NCBI RefSeq assembly: GCF_900174585.1
Contig: NZ_FWPT01000005.1
Location: 372,001 to 436,000 of the forward strand
Length of the DNA: 64,000 nt
Direction of reading: 5' to 3'
Origin: Parendozoicomonas haliclonae
Lineage (GTDB): Bacteria > Pseudomonadota > Gammaproteobacteria > Pseudomonadales > Endozoicomonadaceae
The position numbers and the translations under genes were made by a program. Of this stretch, positions 47,995 to 57,555 are shown one piece after another. Within the stretch, counting starts at the first letter, position 1; every line of letters starts with the position of its first letter. A model generated the notes under the pieces. The model had not been told where the DNA came from and ran no database searches. It saw only the letters and a program-made list of their open reading frames with translations.

Positions 47995-50100
47995 ATGACC
48001 ATGCCAATCCCTTTTTCGAGGCGGCTTTCCAGACGACTGCTGGCCTCTGCCCTTTGTGCCATCACTCTTGGCAGCCCTTTGTGCCAGGCCGCTGAAGAGG
48101 CCGAGCAACCGTCCTATCCCGCCGTCCATAACACCGCCACCCAGCTGAAACCTAAAGTGGTCGGCACTCTGGAATCTGTCGATCAGTATGGCCTTGGTCA
48201 GCTTGATGACAAATCCAGCAATGTCTTCACGTGGATGAGTGATCTTGCCCGGGATGCCGGTATGAATCCGTTACGCTTTCATCATCTTATGGAGCTCCTG
48301 CTTACTGAACTCACCTCGGCTCTGGAGGAACACTACCCTATCCCGGAAGATGACGATGATCTGCACAATGTCCTGTTGCGCATGTCAGTCTATATGGTCA
48401 GAACCTGGGGCATTGCCAATGATCAACCCGGTTATGTATTCCCAACAGTCAGCGAACACCCTGTGTTCAACCTGCGCAATGGTCTGGTGAATACACGGGG
48501 CCATGCCAAAGGCCAAATGGATGAGAGCTCTCTGAAGCGACGGATCACTATGAATCTGTTATTCAGCACTCTGGTTGCCAACCAGCCCGTACTGTTTAGC
48601 ACCCGTTTCCATGCCGGCTCCGACTACTACAGCGCCTGGCAGCAGCTGCTGATCGGCCCGGTCTTTGATGAAGCCACTGGCCGCACCCGCATTGTGCTGG
48701 CCGATTACACCCCATGCCAGCAATCAACCGATGAAACAATTTACTTTCCAGGGAGCTATACCCTGGATCAAGGCAAACTGGGTTATACCCGCAGTACCAG
48801 CCCTCGTCCTACCGGACGCTTTAGCCTGCCAACCTGTGCTGTAGAGCTCTACCCTTCAATGGATCTGATGTTGGGCTATGACAGTCAAGGCCGTCGTGTG
48901 CACAGCCTGATGCAGCAGTTGATACAAAACGATCGTGAACAATGGGAAGCCAAAGAGAGGGCCATCTTTGCGATCTATCTGGAGGACTGCAAGGGGAATA
49001 AGGAAAAGCTGTTGCAACTGCTCAAGGATAATGACCAAATGCTCAGCCATAAGCTGATTACCATGCTGGGTATTGGCCAGCTCTCATACCAGAAAGCTTC
49101 CGACAAAATGACCGAACTGGGCCAACTCCTTGGAACCGATAGCCAGTCAACGAAGCTTACAGCCAGACTGGCGTTGGTGATACAGGCTCTTGAAGCCAAC
49201 CCGAAATTCCGCATGGAAGCACGGATGCTGAGTATGCATCAGTCGGTGATTTCCAAGGTTATTGACCACCAGCTCGAGTCGAAAGCGCTGAAACAAGATG
49301 ATCCGGATGCCTACCAGATGTTTGTCAGCCGCTGGATCAGCCTGGAGCAACAGCGAGTCACGGCACTATTGGGAGACCAGCTGGCTCAGCTGAGCTCCAA
49401 GGACGCAGCCCATGCCCATGAACTTATGCTCCGCGTCGTCAAGCTGACCCAATCCCGCACATCCATTGAGGCACGCAGTCGGATCCAGAAATATATCGCG
49501 GCTTTTGACCAAGCTGATTTGATGAGCACACAGGCAGGTACCACATTGAAATCGGTACAGGACTCTCTGGACAAAACCCCAAGCAATGGTATCGAGTTTG
49601 CCTATGACCCTGACACAGGCAACACCTCGTTGATGATTGGCAGTGTCGATATCTTCAGCCCGGAGTTGAGCGATAAGGATGTAGAGAATCTGGTAGAGGT
49701 GGGTATCAGCAACTCCCCACTTGCTGCTCAGGTACGTGAAGCCGTGGCCCAGCGAATTAATGAGCAGATTGATCATTATGAGGTGGATATCAAAAAGTCG
49801 AAGGAACACATGTCCGACAATAAGAAGAAGCGTGGATTGCTGCAGATCTATAAGGCGACCGGTATCGTAAGCCAGCAGCCTGACAATAAGAACGCCAACA
49901 TACCCGCTGAGCGCACCCTGGCCCTACACCGACTGAGACGATTCTCGTTACTGGTCAGCCATGAACGGTACCGGAAGAAAGGCTTGTCGGTTGATGATCC
50001 AATGCGCAAAGCGGCCGAAAGAGTAGCATCCAGCATCAGCTATATGCGCTGGCGTAATAGCAACGCAACCGCAATCGCCTTGAGTTCTGAGAAAGACTAA
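47995..50100 (+). CDS. Large secreted protein of unknown function
   Basis: A 701-residue protein with an N-terminal signal peptide (about 1-32; basic RRLSRRLL, hydrophobic core, SPLCQA cleavage site). GGAG lies 6 bases before ATG 47995. The mature N-terminal part (about 35-310) looks mixed alpha/beta and ends in a stretch with two Cys (TPCQQS, LPTCAVEL). The rest (310-690) is almost entirely helical with a basic end, including KKSKEHMSDNKKKRG. I recognise no family or enzymatic motif. The neighbouring gene at 51277 on the other strand is also a large secreted unknown, with a LysR regulator between them. Confidence 0.78.
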   Translation: MTMPIPFSRRLSRRLLASALCAITLGSPLCQAAEEAEQPSYPAVHNTATQLKPKVVGTLESVDQYGLGQLDDKSSNVFTWMSDLARDAGMNPLRFHHLMELLLTELTSALEEHYPIPEDDDDLHNVLLRMSVYMVRTWGIANDQPGYVFPTVSEHPVFNLRNGLVNTRGHAKGQMDESSLKRRITMNLLFSTLVANQPVLFSTRFHAGSDYYSAWQQLLIGPVFDEATGRTRIVLADYTPCQQSTDETIYFPGSYTLDQGKLGYTRSTSPRPTGRFSLPTCAVELYPSMDLMLGYDSQGRRVHSLMQQLIQNDREQWEAKERAIFAIYLEDCKGNKEKLLQLLKDNDQMLSHKLITMLGIGQLSYQKASDKMTELGQLLGTDSQSTKLTARLALVIQALEANPKFRMEARMLSMHQSVISKVIDHQLESKALKQDDPDAYQMFVSRWISLEQQRVTALLGDQLAQLSSKDAAHAHELMLRVVKLTQSRTSIEARSRIQKYIAAFDQADLMSTQAGTTLKSVQDSLDKTPSNGIEFAYDPDTGNTSLMIGSVDIFSPELSDKDVENLVEVGISNSPLAAQVREAVAQRINEQIDHYEVDIKKSKEHMSDNKKKRGLLQIYKATGIVSQQPDNKNANIPAERTLALHRLRRFSLLVSHERYRKKGLSVDDPMRKAAERVASSISYMRWRNSNATAIALSSEKD

Positions 50101-50124
50101 CCTCTTAGATTGAGCACTTACTTT

Positions 50125-50156
50125 ATACCCTGCAGCTTCTGGCTGCGGGGTATTTT
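50125..50156 (+). terminator. Terminator after the secreted protein gene
   Basis: ATACCCtGCAG-cttctgg-CTGCgGGGTAT followed by TTTT, 24 bases after the stop. Confidence 0.65.
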
Positions 50157-50199
50157 CATATTCCACTCTGGCTTTTGAACTTTTTTCTGTTCAGATGGA

Positions 50200-51174
50200 T
50201 CAAGATAACTCCGCCCGGTGACTGCTGGGCGTGAGTTCCGGACGCCGACCAAGATCGACAATCAGTCGCCGTAACCAGCGATGACCTGCATCCTGCTGTA
50301 ACAGTGGACTCCAGGCCATTTTCAATTCAATGGGTGGAATCAGGAAAGGCGGTGGCAGAATCACCAGTTCCGGATCATCCTGCATCAGCTTGGCGGCCCG
50401 GGTTGGCAGTGTGGCAATCAGATCATTCTGGCGGGCCAGCTGCATCGCCACATGATAGTGGCGGGTAAACACCGCAATCTGTCGCTGCTTGCCGATATTG
50501 TTCAGGGCATCATCAACCCAGCCCAGGCGCTGAATATCTTCCGGGTTCACCCCCACCCCGGCACCCATACCGGTTTTACTCACCCAGATATGCCGAGCCT
50601 GCAGATAATTTTCCAGAGTAAATTTACGGCGTATCAGGTTCTTCTTGCTGAGGATACAGGAGAAGGAATCTTCCCAGATCGTACTCTGATGAAAGGACTG
50701 AGGCATATCATCGAAGCGGTTGATCGCCATATCCACCCGCCCCTGCTCCACATCGGCAAAGCCAACATCGCTGGGCGTCAGCATATCCAAAGTGATATGA
50801 GGTGCATCCTTACGCAGTTGGCGCAGCAGCAGTGGAATCAACGTTGATTCAGCATAGTCACTGGCCATGATCCGGAACACCCGCTTACTGCTAAGCGCAT
50901 CAAAAGGTGTCTGGGGGCGGATAGCCTGTTCAACGTCGGTCAGCACCTGACGAATCAAAGGCTGCAGCTCAAGGGCGCGGGCGGTGGGAGTCATGCCGTC
51001 ACTGGTGCGCACCAGCAAAGGATCGGCAAACAGGTTACGCAGTCGTCGGAGACCATTACTCATGGCCGGCTGACTGATCCCCAATTGATCGGCGGCTCGG
51101 GTGACATTCTGTTCACGCAGCAGCGCGTCGAGATATACCAGCAGATTCAGATCTACCCGGGAGATATTGACCAT
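50200..51174 (-). CDS. LysR family transcriptional regulator
   Basis: A 324-residue LysR-type regulator. The N-terminal winged helix is clear: DLNLLVYLDALLREQNVTRAADQLGISQPAMSNGLRRLRNLFADPLLVR (about 8-57), with FADPLLVRTSDGMTPT as in the NodD/LeuO-like branch. The C-terminal effector domain begins near residue 93 (FRIMASDYAESTLIPLLL). Target and ligand are unknown. It lies between two large secreted-protein genes, and its start is 102 bases from the stop of the 51277 gene on the same strand, so it may be read from the same direction. Confidence 0.93.
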   Translation of the reverse strand: MVNISRVDLNLLVYLDALLREQNVTRAADQLGISQPAMSNGLRRLRNLFADPLLVRTSDGMTPTARALELQPLIRQVLTDVEQAIRPQTPFDALSSKRVFRIMASDYAESTLIPLLLRQLRKDAPHITLDMLTPSDVGFADVEQGRVDMAINRFDDMPQSFHQSTIWEDSFSCILSKKNLIRRKFTLENYLQARHIWVSKTGMGAGVGVNPEDIQRLGWVDDALNNIGKQRQIAVFTRHYHVAMQLARQNDLIATLPTRAAKLMQDDPELVILPPPFLIPPIELKMAWSPLLQQDAGHRWLRRLIVDLGRRPELTPSSHRAELS

Positions 51175-51276
51175 TATTATTCTCAGCCTGATCTGTACAG
51201 CTTATTGGATTCCCGAGCAGGACACTTATCATCACTGCTCAGGATGCGGCCAGTATGCCATAACCCGATCAGGTTA

Positions 51277-53343
51277 TCAGTCGATATTGCCCTTCGGCTT
51301 CAGAGTGCTGAAAGAGCCGTAGTAGGTCATCTGACTCGAACCGATATAGAACAACTCGCCCAATCCATAGTTTGCCATCAGTCGCGTAAAGAACTCAACA
51401 TGGGGGTAACGGGTCTCGGGCGGAGCCCAGGGGGTCATTGCCAGCACACCGCCTGCCAGCATGCCAGTGGCCGCAATTGCACCGGGCACACCGGTAAACG
51501 GCAGCAGCAGCTTACCCACCAGCAAGGCTCCTGGCAGCACCATCCCCGTCACCGCGCCTTGAACATGACCGGCAACATGCCCCTTGTCCCATATACTCCA
51601 CATGGACACGGTATAGATGGAGTTATTGACATCGTCATAGACGCCACGAATGGTCAGACGAATATTATCCCGGGCATGATCCACCCCGAACACAGGTCCA
51701 TGACACCAGGTATCTTTGGACGGTACCTGATAGTTACTGCCATACATATGAATCAATGGCATGGTCCAGGGTGTACGGGTGGATTCCAGACTCACCAGCC
51801 AATCGTGGTTATCCAGCAGATTGATTTCAATCCCGATATCAAAGCCGTAATGACGGTCATTGACCGGATAACCAAAGACACCTTCCTTGTTCTGGGTCAT
51901 CAGGCAGGCTTCCATAAAGTCCTTATTGGGAAGCTTGGGGCTCTTACCTTCCAACAGATGTCCGGCTGAAGGTTTGCGTCGCTCCGGATAGCTGGCGTTG
52001 GTGGACTTGGTCGCGGTGGGCAGCGGCTCCTGCTCAAACAGGTTTGGCTCCTGCGCCAACAGATTGCGTTCGGCTTCATCGATCAGGTCACCATCGGATT
52101 CCGCCTGCTGTTTCTGAAACGCGCGCAACCCTTCAGAGCGGTGTTCCTGCTCCTGAATCTTGCGGGCCAGATGTTCCAGCATGCGGTTAGCCTGCTTACT
52201 GAGATTATCAGCCTGCAACTGCATGGCCATCATCTCGTTCTGGCTGGTTTCGGTGCTGCTGGCCAGATTGACAATCTGCTTACTGCGGGAGGACAGCTCA
52301 CTCAACAGCATGGCAGAGTTTTTCAACTTGCTGTCTTTATCCCGCCCGGACAGATTCATACTGTCTTCCAGCGCCTGATCCGCCTCTTCGATCAACTCCT
52401 GCAGTCCATCGTTACTGTACAGCGAGCGCATATATTCGGAGGAGTTACGGGTCATCAGGGTTTTGATACGGTGCAGCGCGGCCCTTGCTGTGGCTGGGCT
52501 CACCGGCATATTAGGCGACAGAACATTCTGGGATGACGACTCATCGGACATTGTCGCCATCTTCTCAACATCAAAGTTCACCCGCAGCTCATCCAAATCC
52601 TGATAACCCGGGCGATACTTACCGGTCATCAGCATCGGCACTGCCCCCGGCTGGTTGGCGACATAATCAAAGGAGTGAGGATACGGGGTTTGTCCTTCGA
52701 TATAGGTTTTGTACAGGCTACTGATCTTGCCAGCCAGACCATTGCGGGGATAGGCCAGCTGCAGCCGGGCCACACGCAGCCGCATATCATCCATCCCATG
52801 ACTGTTCAGGAATTTTTCCGCCCGGGCCGACAGCCAGCCATTGGACGAATCAAAGTATTCACTGCGGCTGGACAGATCCCGCCCCTGCCACTTCAGCTGA
52901 ATCCAGCCGCCACTGCAGCGGAAGTCGGCATAGGCATTGGTTTTGCCATCAATAAACGCCTGATTGTCAGTCACCCAGGTCATATCGTCCTGACGGTGCT
53001 CACTGTGCACCATCAACGAGATGTTTTGGGTAAAGCTGTCCACCATCACCGCGACCCGGGTCTGGCGCTCTTTATCGTGGAAGTTGTAGCTGTGGGCCTT
53101 CTTCATCCGGCTCATCAGATCGAGACTCAGATAGGTCGGATAGTTGCCGGTCAGCTGATAAATCTCTTCCAGATGATCCATCGCGCGCTGGGCACGGGCA
53201 ACATGAGCCGCGTCATTCAGGGTGGTGACATAAATATCATTGGTCAGAGTGCAGGTGTTATCCATAATCACCCGGGCACTGGCCAGCGGGCTCAATAGCA
53301 TGACAGCTACTACCGAAGCTGCAACAACGGAAAGACGGAGCAT
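51277..53343 (-). CDS. Large secreted protein with coiled-coil and hydrophobic C-terminal segment
   Basis: A 688-residue protein with a signal peptide (1-23, cleavage after LASA). Residues 25-240 are mixed; about 280-430 form a long helical, coiled-coil region rich in Ser, Asn and Gln; about 430-480 are low complexity. The C-terminal part carries five Cys in total with the N-terminal part and a Gly/Leu/Val-rich hydrophobic stretch (GAVTGMVLPGALLVGKLLLP and GAIAATGMLAGGVLAM), which could insert into a membrane. I recognise no family. AGAGG lies about 10 bases before the ATG. A pore-forming or adhesive role would be speculation. Confidence 0.78.
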   Translation of the reverse strand: MLRLSVVAASVVAVMLLSPLASARVIMDNTCTLTNDIYVTTLNDAAHVARAQRAMDHLEEIYQLTGNYPTYLSLDLMSRMKKAHSYNFHDKERQTRVAVMVDSFTQNISLMVHSEHRQDDMTWVTDNQAFIDGKTNAYADFRCSGGWIQLKWQGRDLSSRSEYFDSSNGWLSARAEKFLNSHGMDDMRLRVARLQLAYPRNGLAGKISSLYKTYIEGQTPYPHSFDYVANQPGAVPMLMTGKYRPGYQDLDELRVNFDVEKMATMSDESSSQNVLSPNMPVSPATARAALHRIKTLMTRNSSEYMRSLYSNDGLQELIEEADQALEDSMNLSGRDKDSKLKNSAMLLSELSSRSKQIVNLASSTETSQNEMMAMQLQADNLSKQANRMLEHLARKIQEQEHRSEGLRAFQKQQAESDGDLIDEAERNLLAQEPNLFEQEPLPTATKSTNASYPERRKPSAGHLLEGKSPKLPNKDFMEACLMTQNKEGVFGYPVNDRHYGFDIGIEINLLDNHDWLVSLESTRTPWTMPLIHMYGSNYQVPSKDTWCHGPVFGVDHARDNIRLTIRGVYDDVNNSIYTVSMWSIWDKGHVAGHVQGAVTGMVLPGALLVGKLLLPFTGVPGAIAATGMLAGGVLAMTPWAPPETRYPHVEFFTRLMANYGLGELFYIGSSQMTYYGSFSTLKPKGNID

Positions 53344-53497
53344 GGACAGTAAACCTCTGCGATTCTGCTTGAGCAGTTAGGACGCACAGGCTGTGGGAAG
53401 TTCCGGTGGCAAGGGCTACGAATTGTCAGCCCCTGTAACCCCCTGTGTCAGCGCCCCAAACACCTGTATGGTCTGGGGCTGAGTGTGCACACCGTTA

Positions 53498-54415
53498 TTA
53501 GCTGGTATAGAGCTTCAACAGCTTTTCCGGATCATCCGTTTCAATCCAGTCCACTTTCAACTCATGCAGACGTCGCGCTTCGGCCATCTGATCCGATTCG
53601 GACGCACTGACCGTGCGGGTATCGTAAGGAAACAGAGTGTAAGCTCCGACCAGCATATTACGGTCATGGAATTTCTGCACGGTATCGGAATCTATCAGGG
53701 TATGCTCAACGCCCACGACCGAGGAACCCACCATCCGGCCAACAGCATTCAGCTCCAGCAGACGATTGATAAAGGTCATATGGTTCTGATTGCCGGCCGC
53801 CTGGGAGAATTCACTACCGATCTCCGGCAACAGCCTGCACCACTTTTCAATACCATCCGCCATGCCATCATCGTAGGCAAAGCCAGAGTGAATGCTGCGG
53901 TAATCATTCTCCAGATCCCGGAGCATAAAGAAATCAAAGGAGGTCGCCACCACCCGATCACAGCTGCCGGTTTTGCGAATCACATCAGCTACCAGCCGTC
54001 CGGTCTTACGACGGCTCCACATCGGGCGGTAGGCCTTCATCTCGACATTGATCAGCAGATCATCCTGCAGCTCGTCCAGTACCTCTTCCAGCAGAGGAAT
54101 ACGCTCTTCACGTCCGTATGTCTGGTAGTTGCCGTTATCATCCTGGACGATACGCTTCTGAACCCGCAGACGGGAGACTTCATCCCAGGTCATCTCACTG
54201 ATCAGGCCTTTAACACCTGTCAGGCGCTCGGTGTCCTCATCATGAAACACCACCACTTCCCCATCACGGGTAGCAAAGACATCCAGCTCAATACCATCAA
54301 TACCCAACTCAACCGCTTTACGGAAACCGGCCATGGTATTTTCCTGATGTGCGAGAGGAACACCCCGATGCCCCAGCACCAAAGGGCGGGATTTAGGCTT
54401 ATAAAATCCATTCAT
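53498..54415 (-). CDS. Glycerophosphodiester phosphodiesterase
   Basis: Hydrolyses glycerophosphodiesters to glycerol-3-phosphate and an alcohol. At 305 residues it has the GDPD barrel motifs: LGHRGVPLAHQENTMAGF (catalytic HRG and ENT), GIDGIELDVFATRDGEVVVFHD (metal-binding E-x-D and second catalytic His), and INVEMKAY. The second half keeps the barrel but is less conserved. There is no signal peptide, so it is probably cytoplasmic (UgpQ-like). AGGA lies 8 bases before ATG 54415; upstream ATGs at 54424 and 54466 are less well placed. Confidence 0.92.
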   Translation of the reverse strand: MNGFYKPKSRPLVLGHRGVPLAHQENTMAGFRKAVELGIDGIELDVFATRDGEVVVFHDEDTERLTGVKGLISEMTWDEVSRLRVQKRIVQDDNGNYQTYGREERIPLLEEVLDELQDDLLINVEMKAYRPMWSRRKTGRLVADVIRKTGSCDRVVATSFDFFMLRDLENDYRSIHSGFAYDDGMADGIEKWCRLLPEIGSEFSQAAGNQNHMTFINRLLELNAVGRMVGSSVVGVEHTLIDSDTVQKFHDRNMLVGAYTLFPYDTRTVSASESDQMAEARRLHELKVDWIETDDPEKLLKLYTS

Positions 54416-54525
54416 ACTGTACATCCTGTGGTTTTTATTATTCGGTGGCTTAATCCTAGCCAGCACAAAGGATACCGAAACTGCGCGGGGAATGCCTTAT
54501 CAGCGGGATAACTTCAGAAGCAGAA

Positions 54526-55884
54526 TCAATATATCAGATGGGCAAACAGCGTAATTAAAGGCAGGGCCAGCACTGTGCGAATTAAAAACAGCACCAACAG
54601 TTGCCAGAAATTTAAAGGAATGGAGGAGCGCATAATCAACACCCCGACTTCGGACATATAAATTAATTGCGCAATCGATAAAGCCGCCACCACAAACCGG
54701 GCCATTTCATTCTCTATGGTCACCGCCACAGCCACCGGCAGAAACATATCGGCAAAGCCCAGCAAAACAGCGGGAGCGGCCTTCTCTGCCTCAGGAATCC
54801 CCAGTAGCTCCAGTATCGGAGCAACGGGAGCGCCCAACCATTGAAACAGATCAGTGGTCTGGCCAAGGATCAACCCGGTGGTTGCGATAGTCATAATAAT
54901 TGGAACAAAAACCAGCCAGATATCCAGGGCATTTTCACAGCCTTTGCGGAGCAACTGTCTGACACCCGGCCCCTGCCCGGCTTTATTGAGTGCCCGCACC
55001 AGCCCATTCTGTTGTTGCTGCTCTTGCGCTTTGCCGGCCACTTCCGGGTCAGCCATGGCGCAGTAGGTATCCGGGATATGTGACAGTGGCCAGATTCGGG
55101 GTAAGACCAACCCCACAATCAGGCAGGTGGAGATGACAGTGAGATAGAAGGCAAGAAACATATGGGAGAGCTGGGCAAAGTTCACCACCACCACGCAAAA
55201 CGAGATCGACACAATCGAAAAGCTGGAGGCAATAATGGCTGCTTCCCGGGCGGTGTAATAACCACTTTCATACTGCCGGGCAGTAATGAGAGTGCCGACC
55301 GTGCCATCGCCCAGCAGCGAGGCAATAATATCAACGCCACTATTGCCGGGAATCCGGTACAAGGGCTTTAAGAACCAGTGCATCAGACTGCCGATCAGCT
55401 CGACCAGCCCGTAATCCAGCAAAAACGGCAGAAACAAACCGGCCAGAAAGAAGAATACAAACAACACCGAGACAAGCTCAAAGAGCACCAGGCCGCCGGT
55501 CTCTGACCCCCATACCCATTCCGGGCCACTGCCAAAAAGAGTCATGGTGCCGAGAACTGCACCGGCCAGGCGAAACAGAATCCAGAGGATTGAAGTGTCG
55601 AAAAGTGAGCGCAGGAGCTTATTGTGACGAATCCAGTCAGGCTGGAAGGCTCGCGCAATGATTGCACCACCTGCAGACACCCACATGGTGCAGACAATGA
55701 TTGCCGGCAGCCAATGCTGAATCAGATCGAGAATGGCGTAACCCATAATCCCGATAAGTACGGACGGCCCTTTCTCACTGTGAAAAGGTATCAGGAAAAA
55801 CAGCACACCCAGTGCTGAGGGGAATAGAAACCTTGCCCACCGCTTGAATTGCGATTCGTCAACTGAAGGAACAGAGTCTGACAC
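54526..55884 (-). CDS. YjiH family membrane protein with nucleoside-recognition (Gate) domains
   Basis: A 452-residue inner-membrane protein with about ten hydrophobic helices. The two Gate-type repeats are the segment around GNSGVDIIASLLGDGTVGTLITARQYESGYYT (about 178-210) and the later GFADMFLPVAVAVTIENEMARFVVAALS (about 373-400), which is the arrangement in YjiH-like proteins. Function is not firmly known; transport or gating of a small solute is inferred. The start is GTG 55884 with no clear ribosome-binding site, so it may be elsewhere. It lies upstream of the GDPD gene on the same strand. Confidence 0.87.
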   Translation of the reverse strand: MSDSVPSVDESQFKRWARFLFPSALGVLFFLIPFHSEKGPSVLIGIMGYAILDLIQHWLPAIIVCTMWVSAGGAIIARAFQPDWIRHNKLLRSLFDTSILWILFRLAGAVLGTMTLFGSGPEWVWGSETGGLVLFELVSVLFVFFFLAGLFLPFLLDYGLVELIGSLMHWFLKPLYRIPGNSGVDIIASLLGDGTVGTLITARQYESGYYTAREAAIIASSFSIVSISFCVVVVNFAQLSHMFLAFYLTVISTCLIVGLVLPRIWPLSHIPDTYCAMADPEVAGKAQEQQQQNGLVRALNKAGQGPGVRQLLRKGCENALDIWLVFVPIIMTIATTGLILGQTTDLFQWLGAPVAPILELLGIPEAEKAAPAVLLGFADMFLPVAVAVTIENEMARFVVAALSIAQLIYMSEVGVLIMRSSIPLNFWQLLVLFLIRTVLALPLITLFAHLIY

Positions 55885-55983
55885 CGGTGAGCCATTTCAC
55901 AAAGATGATTCAAGATAGTCTAGCAGTCGGAATCAAAGCAGCGTTTTGGCGAAATAGAGAGTAAGGCGAGAAATTGCAGACAT

Positions 55984-56011
55984 AAAAAAGCCAGCACAAG
56001 GCTGGCTTTTT
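55984..56011 (-). terminator. Intrinsic terminator of tRNA-Cys
   Basis: AAAAAGCCAGC-cttgt-GCTGGCTTTTTT on the minus strand, directly after the tRNA 3' end. Confidence 0.92.
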
Positions 56012-56015
56012 AATT

Positions 56016-56089
56016 TGGAGGCGAGTACCGGAGTCGAACCGGTCTATATGGAGTTGCAGTCCACTGCATAACCGCTTTGCTAACTCGCC
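56016..56089 (-). tRNA. tRNA-Cys (anticodon GCA)
   Basis: Read on the minus strand: acceptor GGCGAGT..., D-arm AGCAAAGCGGTTATGC, anticodon loop CTGCAAC in stem GTGGA/TCCAT, T-arm CCGGTTCGACTCCGG, acceptor 3' side ACTCGCC, discriminator U and an encoded CCA (56016-56018). 74 bases in all. It has its own terminator. No integrase or direct repeat lies nearby, so it does not look like an occupied attachment site. Confidence 0.97.
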
Positions 56090-56145
56090 AGGAACGCGGC
56101 GCATATTAAGGGTCGACTGATTAAAAATCAATAGGTTGGATGATT

Positions 56146-57555
56146 TTATTCATGCCTGTTGTAGTCATCATCATAACGGACAATATCATTCTCCGGATCA
56201 TCACTCCCTTGCTCACTCCAGGTTTGCACCTCAATAATAATCAAAGGCTCCGCTCCGGGGTTTGCCAGACGGTGCCGGCTGCCAGCCGGAACATAGACAG
56301 ATTGTCCCCGGTGCAGCATCTGCTCCTGCGCATCAACAGTGACCTGCGCGCAGCCCGATACCACCACCCAGTTTTCATTGCGGTAACGGTGACTCTGCAA
56401 GGAGAGTCTATGCCCCACTTTAACCTGCAATTGCTTGACGGCACACTGATCACCTTGCAGCAATAATGTCTGACTGCCCCAGGGAGCATAACGCTTGGAG
56501 TGAGCAGCAATAGTTCGCTCGCCGGCTGCCTGCATGATCTGCAGTAACTGCGGAAGCTGGTCGGCAGATTGCCGACCCATCACCAACACAGCATCTTCCG
56601 TCACAACAATGATCTGATTATCTATACCGACAGTGGCAACAGCAGGTCCGCTGCTACGAATCAGGCTATTGGACGTGTTTAAGGAATAGATTCTTTCTGA
56701 AGCATTACCTCCGCCCTCAGCCTTAAGCAAACCTTCCCAGGAGCCAATATCCGACCAACCCATAGACACAGGCAGTACCCGTGCCTTATCGGTGTTCTCC
56801 ATCACGCTGTGATCAAAACCCTGGGGGGCAATGTTTTGATAGGCTTCAGCATCCAGACGTAAAAAATCGAGATCCCTGACTGCACATTTATAAGCCTGCG
56901 AACAGTTCTGATAAGTCTCAGGCACCCAGTGCCGTACTTCCTGCAGGAAAACCTCAGCGGCTCCAAGAAAAATGCCGGCATTCCAGAGATAACCCTGCTG
57001 GATATAAACGTTTGCGGTATCACTGTCCGGCTTTTCAATAAAGGTCTGAACAGGATAAGGCGCGTCACCGGATGATTGATCGGGCCGGATATAGCCATAG
57101 CCAGTTGCCGGGTAGTCCGGCACCACACCAAAAGTCACAATGGACGACTGTGCAGCGGCAAGACTGCGGGTGACAGCCTCTATAAAGGAAGACTCATCCT
57201 GAATAATATGATCGGCTGGTAGATACAACAGTGTCGCGTCTTGCTGACTAGCTAAGGCATGCAAAGCCGCACTGGTGATCGCCGCAGTAGTATGGCGGGC
57301 TTCCGGCTCCAATAACAGATCAACATCCAGGCCCAGAGCCTGAATGTGCTCTGCCGCCTGAAAGCGATAAGCGTTATGGGTAACAACAATAAGACGTCCA
57401 CAATCCGGTAACTTGCAGGCTCTTAATAAAGTTTGTTGAAACAGGCTCAGCCCGGCACCCGTCAAATCCAGAAACTGCTTGGGACGATCAGCACGGGATT
57501 CCGGCCAAAGCCGTGTTCCCTGCCCTCCAGCCAGAATGACGGGAACCAGTGCCAC
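56146..57555 (-). CDS. manC: Mannose-1-phosphate guanylyltransferase / mannose-6-phosphate isomerase
   Basis: Bifunctional enzyme making GDP-mannose for exopolysaccharide or O-antigen. At 469 residues it has the nucleotidyltransferase signature PVILAGGQGTRLWPESR, the substrate motifs FVEKPD type (TFIEKPDSDTA), GYLWNAGIF and the metal site, and a C-terminal type II phosphomannose isomerase cupin (RYAPWGSQTLLLQG, KVGHRLSLQSHRYRNENWVVVSG). The GTG start overlaps the stop of ppsR by one base, so the two are translationally coupled. No other sugar-nucleotide gene is nearby. Confidence 0.95.
   Translation of the reverse strand: MALVPVILAGGQGTRLWPESRADRPKQFLDLTGAGLSLFQQTLLRACKLPDCGRLIVVTHNAYRFQAAEHIQALGLDVDLLLEPEARHTTAAITSAALHALASQQDATLLYLPADHIIQDESSFIEAVTRSLAAAQSSIVTFGVVPDYPATGYGYIRPDQSSGDAPYPVQTFIEKPDSDTANVYIQQGYLWNAGIFLGAAEVFLQEVRHWVPETYQNCSQAYKCAVRDLDFLRLDAEAYQNIAPQGFDHSVMENTDKARVLPVSMGWSDIGSWEGLLKAEGGGNASERIYSLNTSNSLIRSSGPAVATVGIDNQIIVVTEDAVLVMGRQSADQLPQLLQIMQAAGERTIAAHSKRYAPWGSQTLLLQGDQCAVKQLQVKVGHRLSLQSHRYRNENWVVVSGCAQVTVDAQEQMLHRGQSVYVPAGSRHRLANPGAEPLIIIEVQTWSEQGSDDPENDIVRYDDDYNRHE

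Noticed and set aside
56016-56089. tRNA-Cys as an integration site for a mobile element
   Set aside because: There is no integrase, no duplicated tRNA 3' end and no prophage genes on either side in the window.
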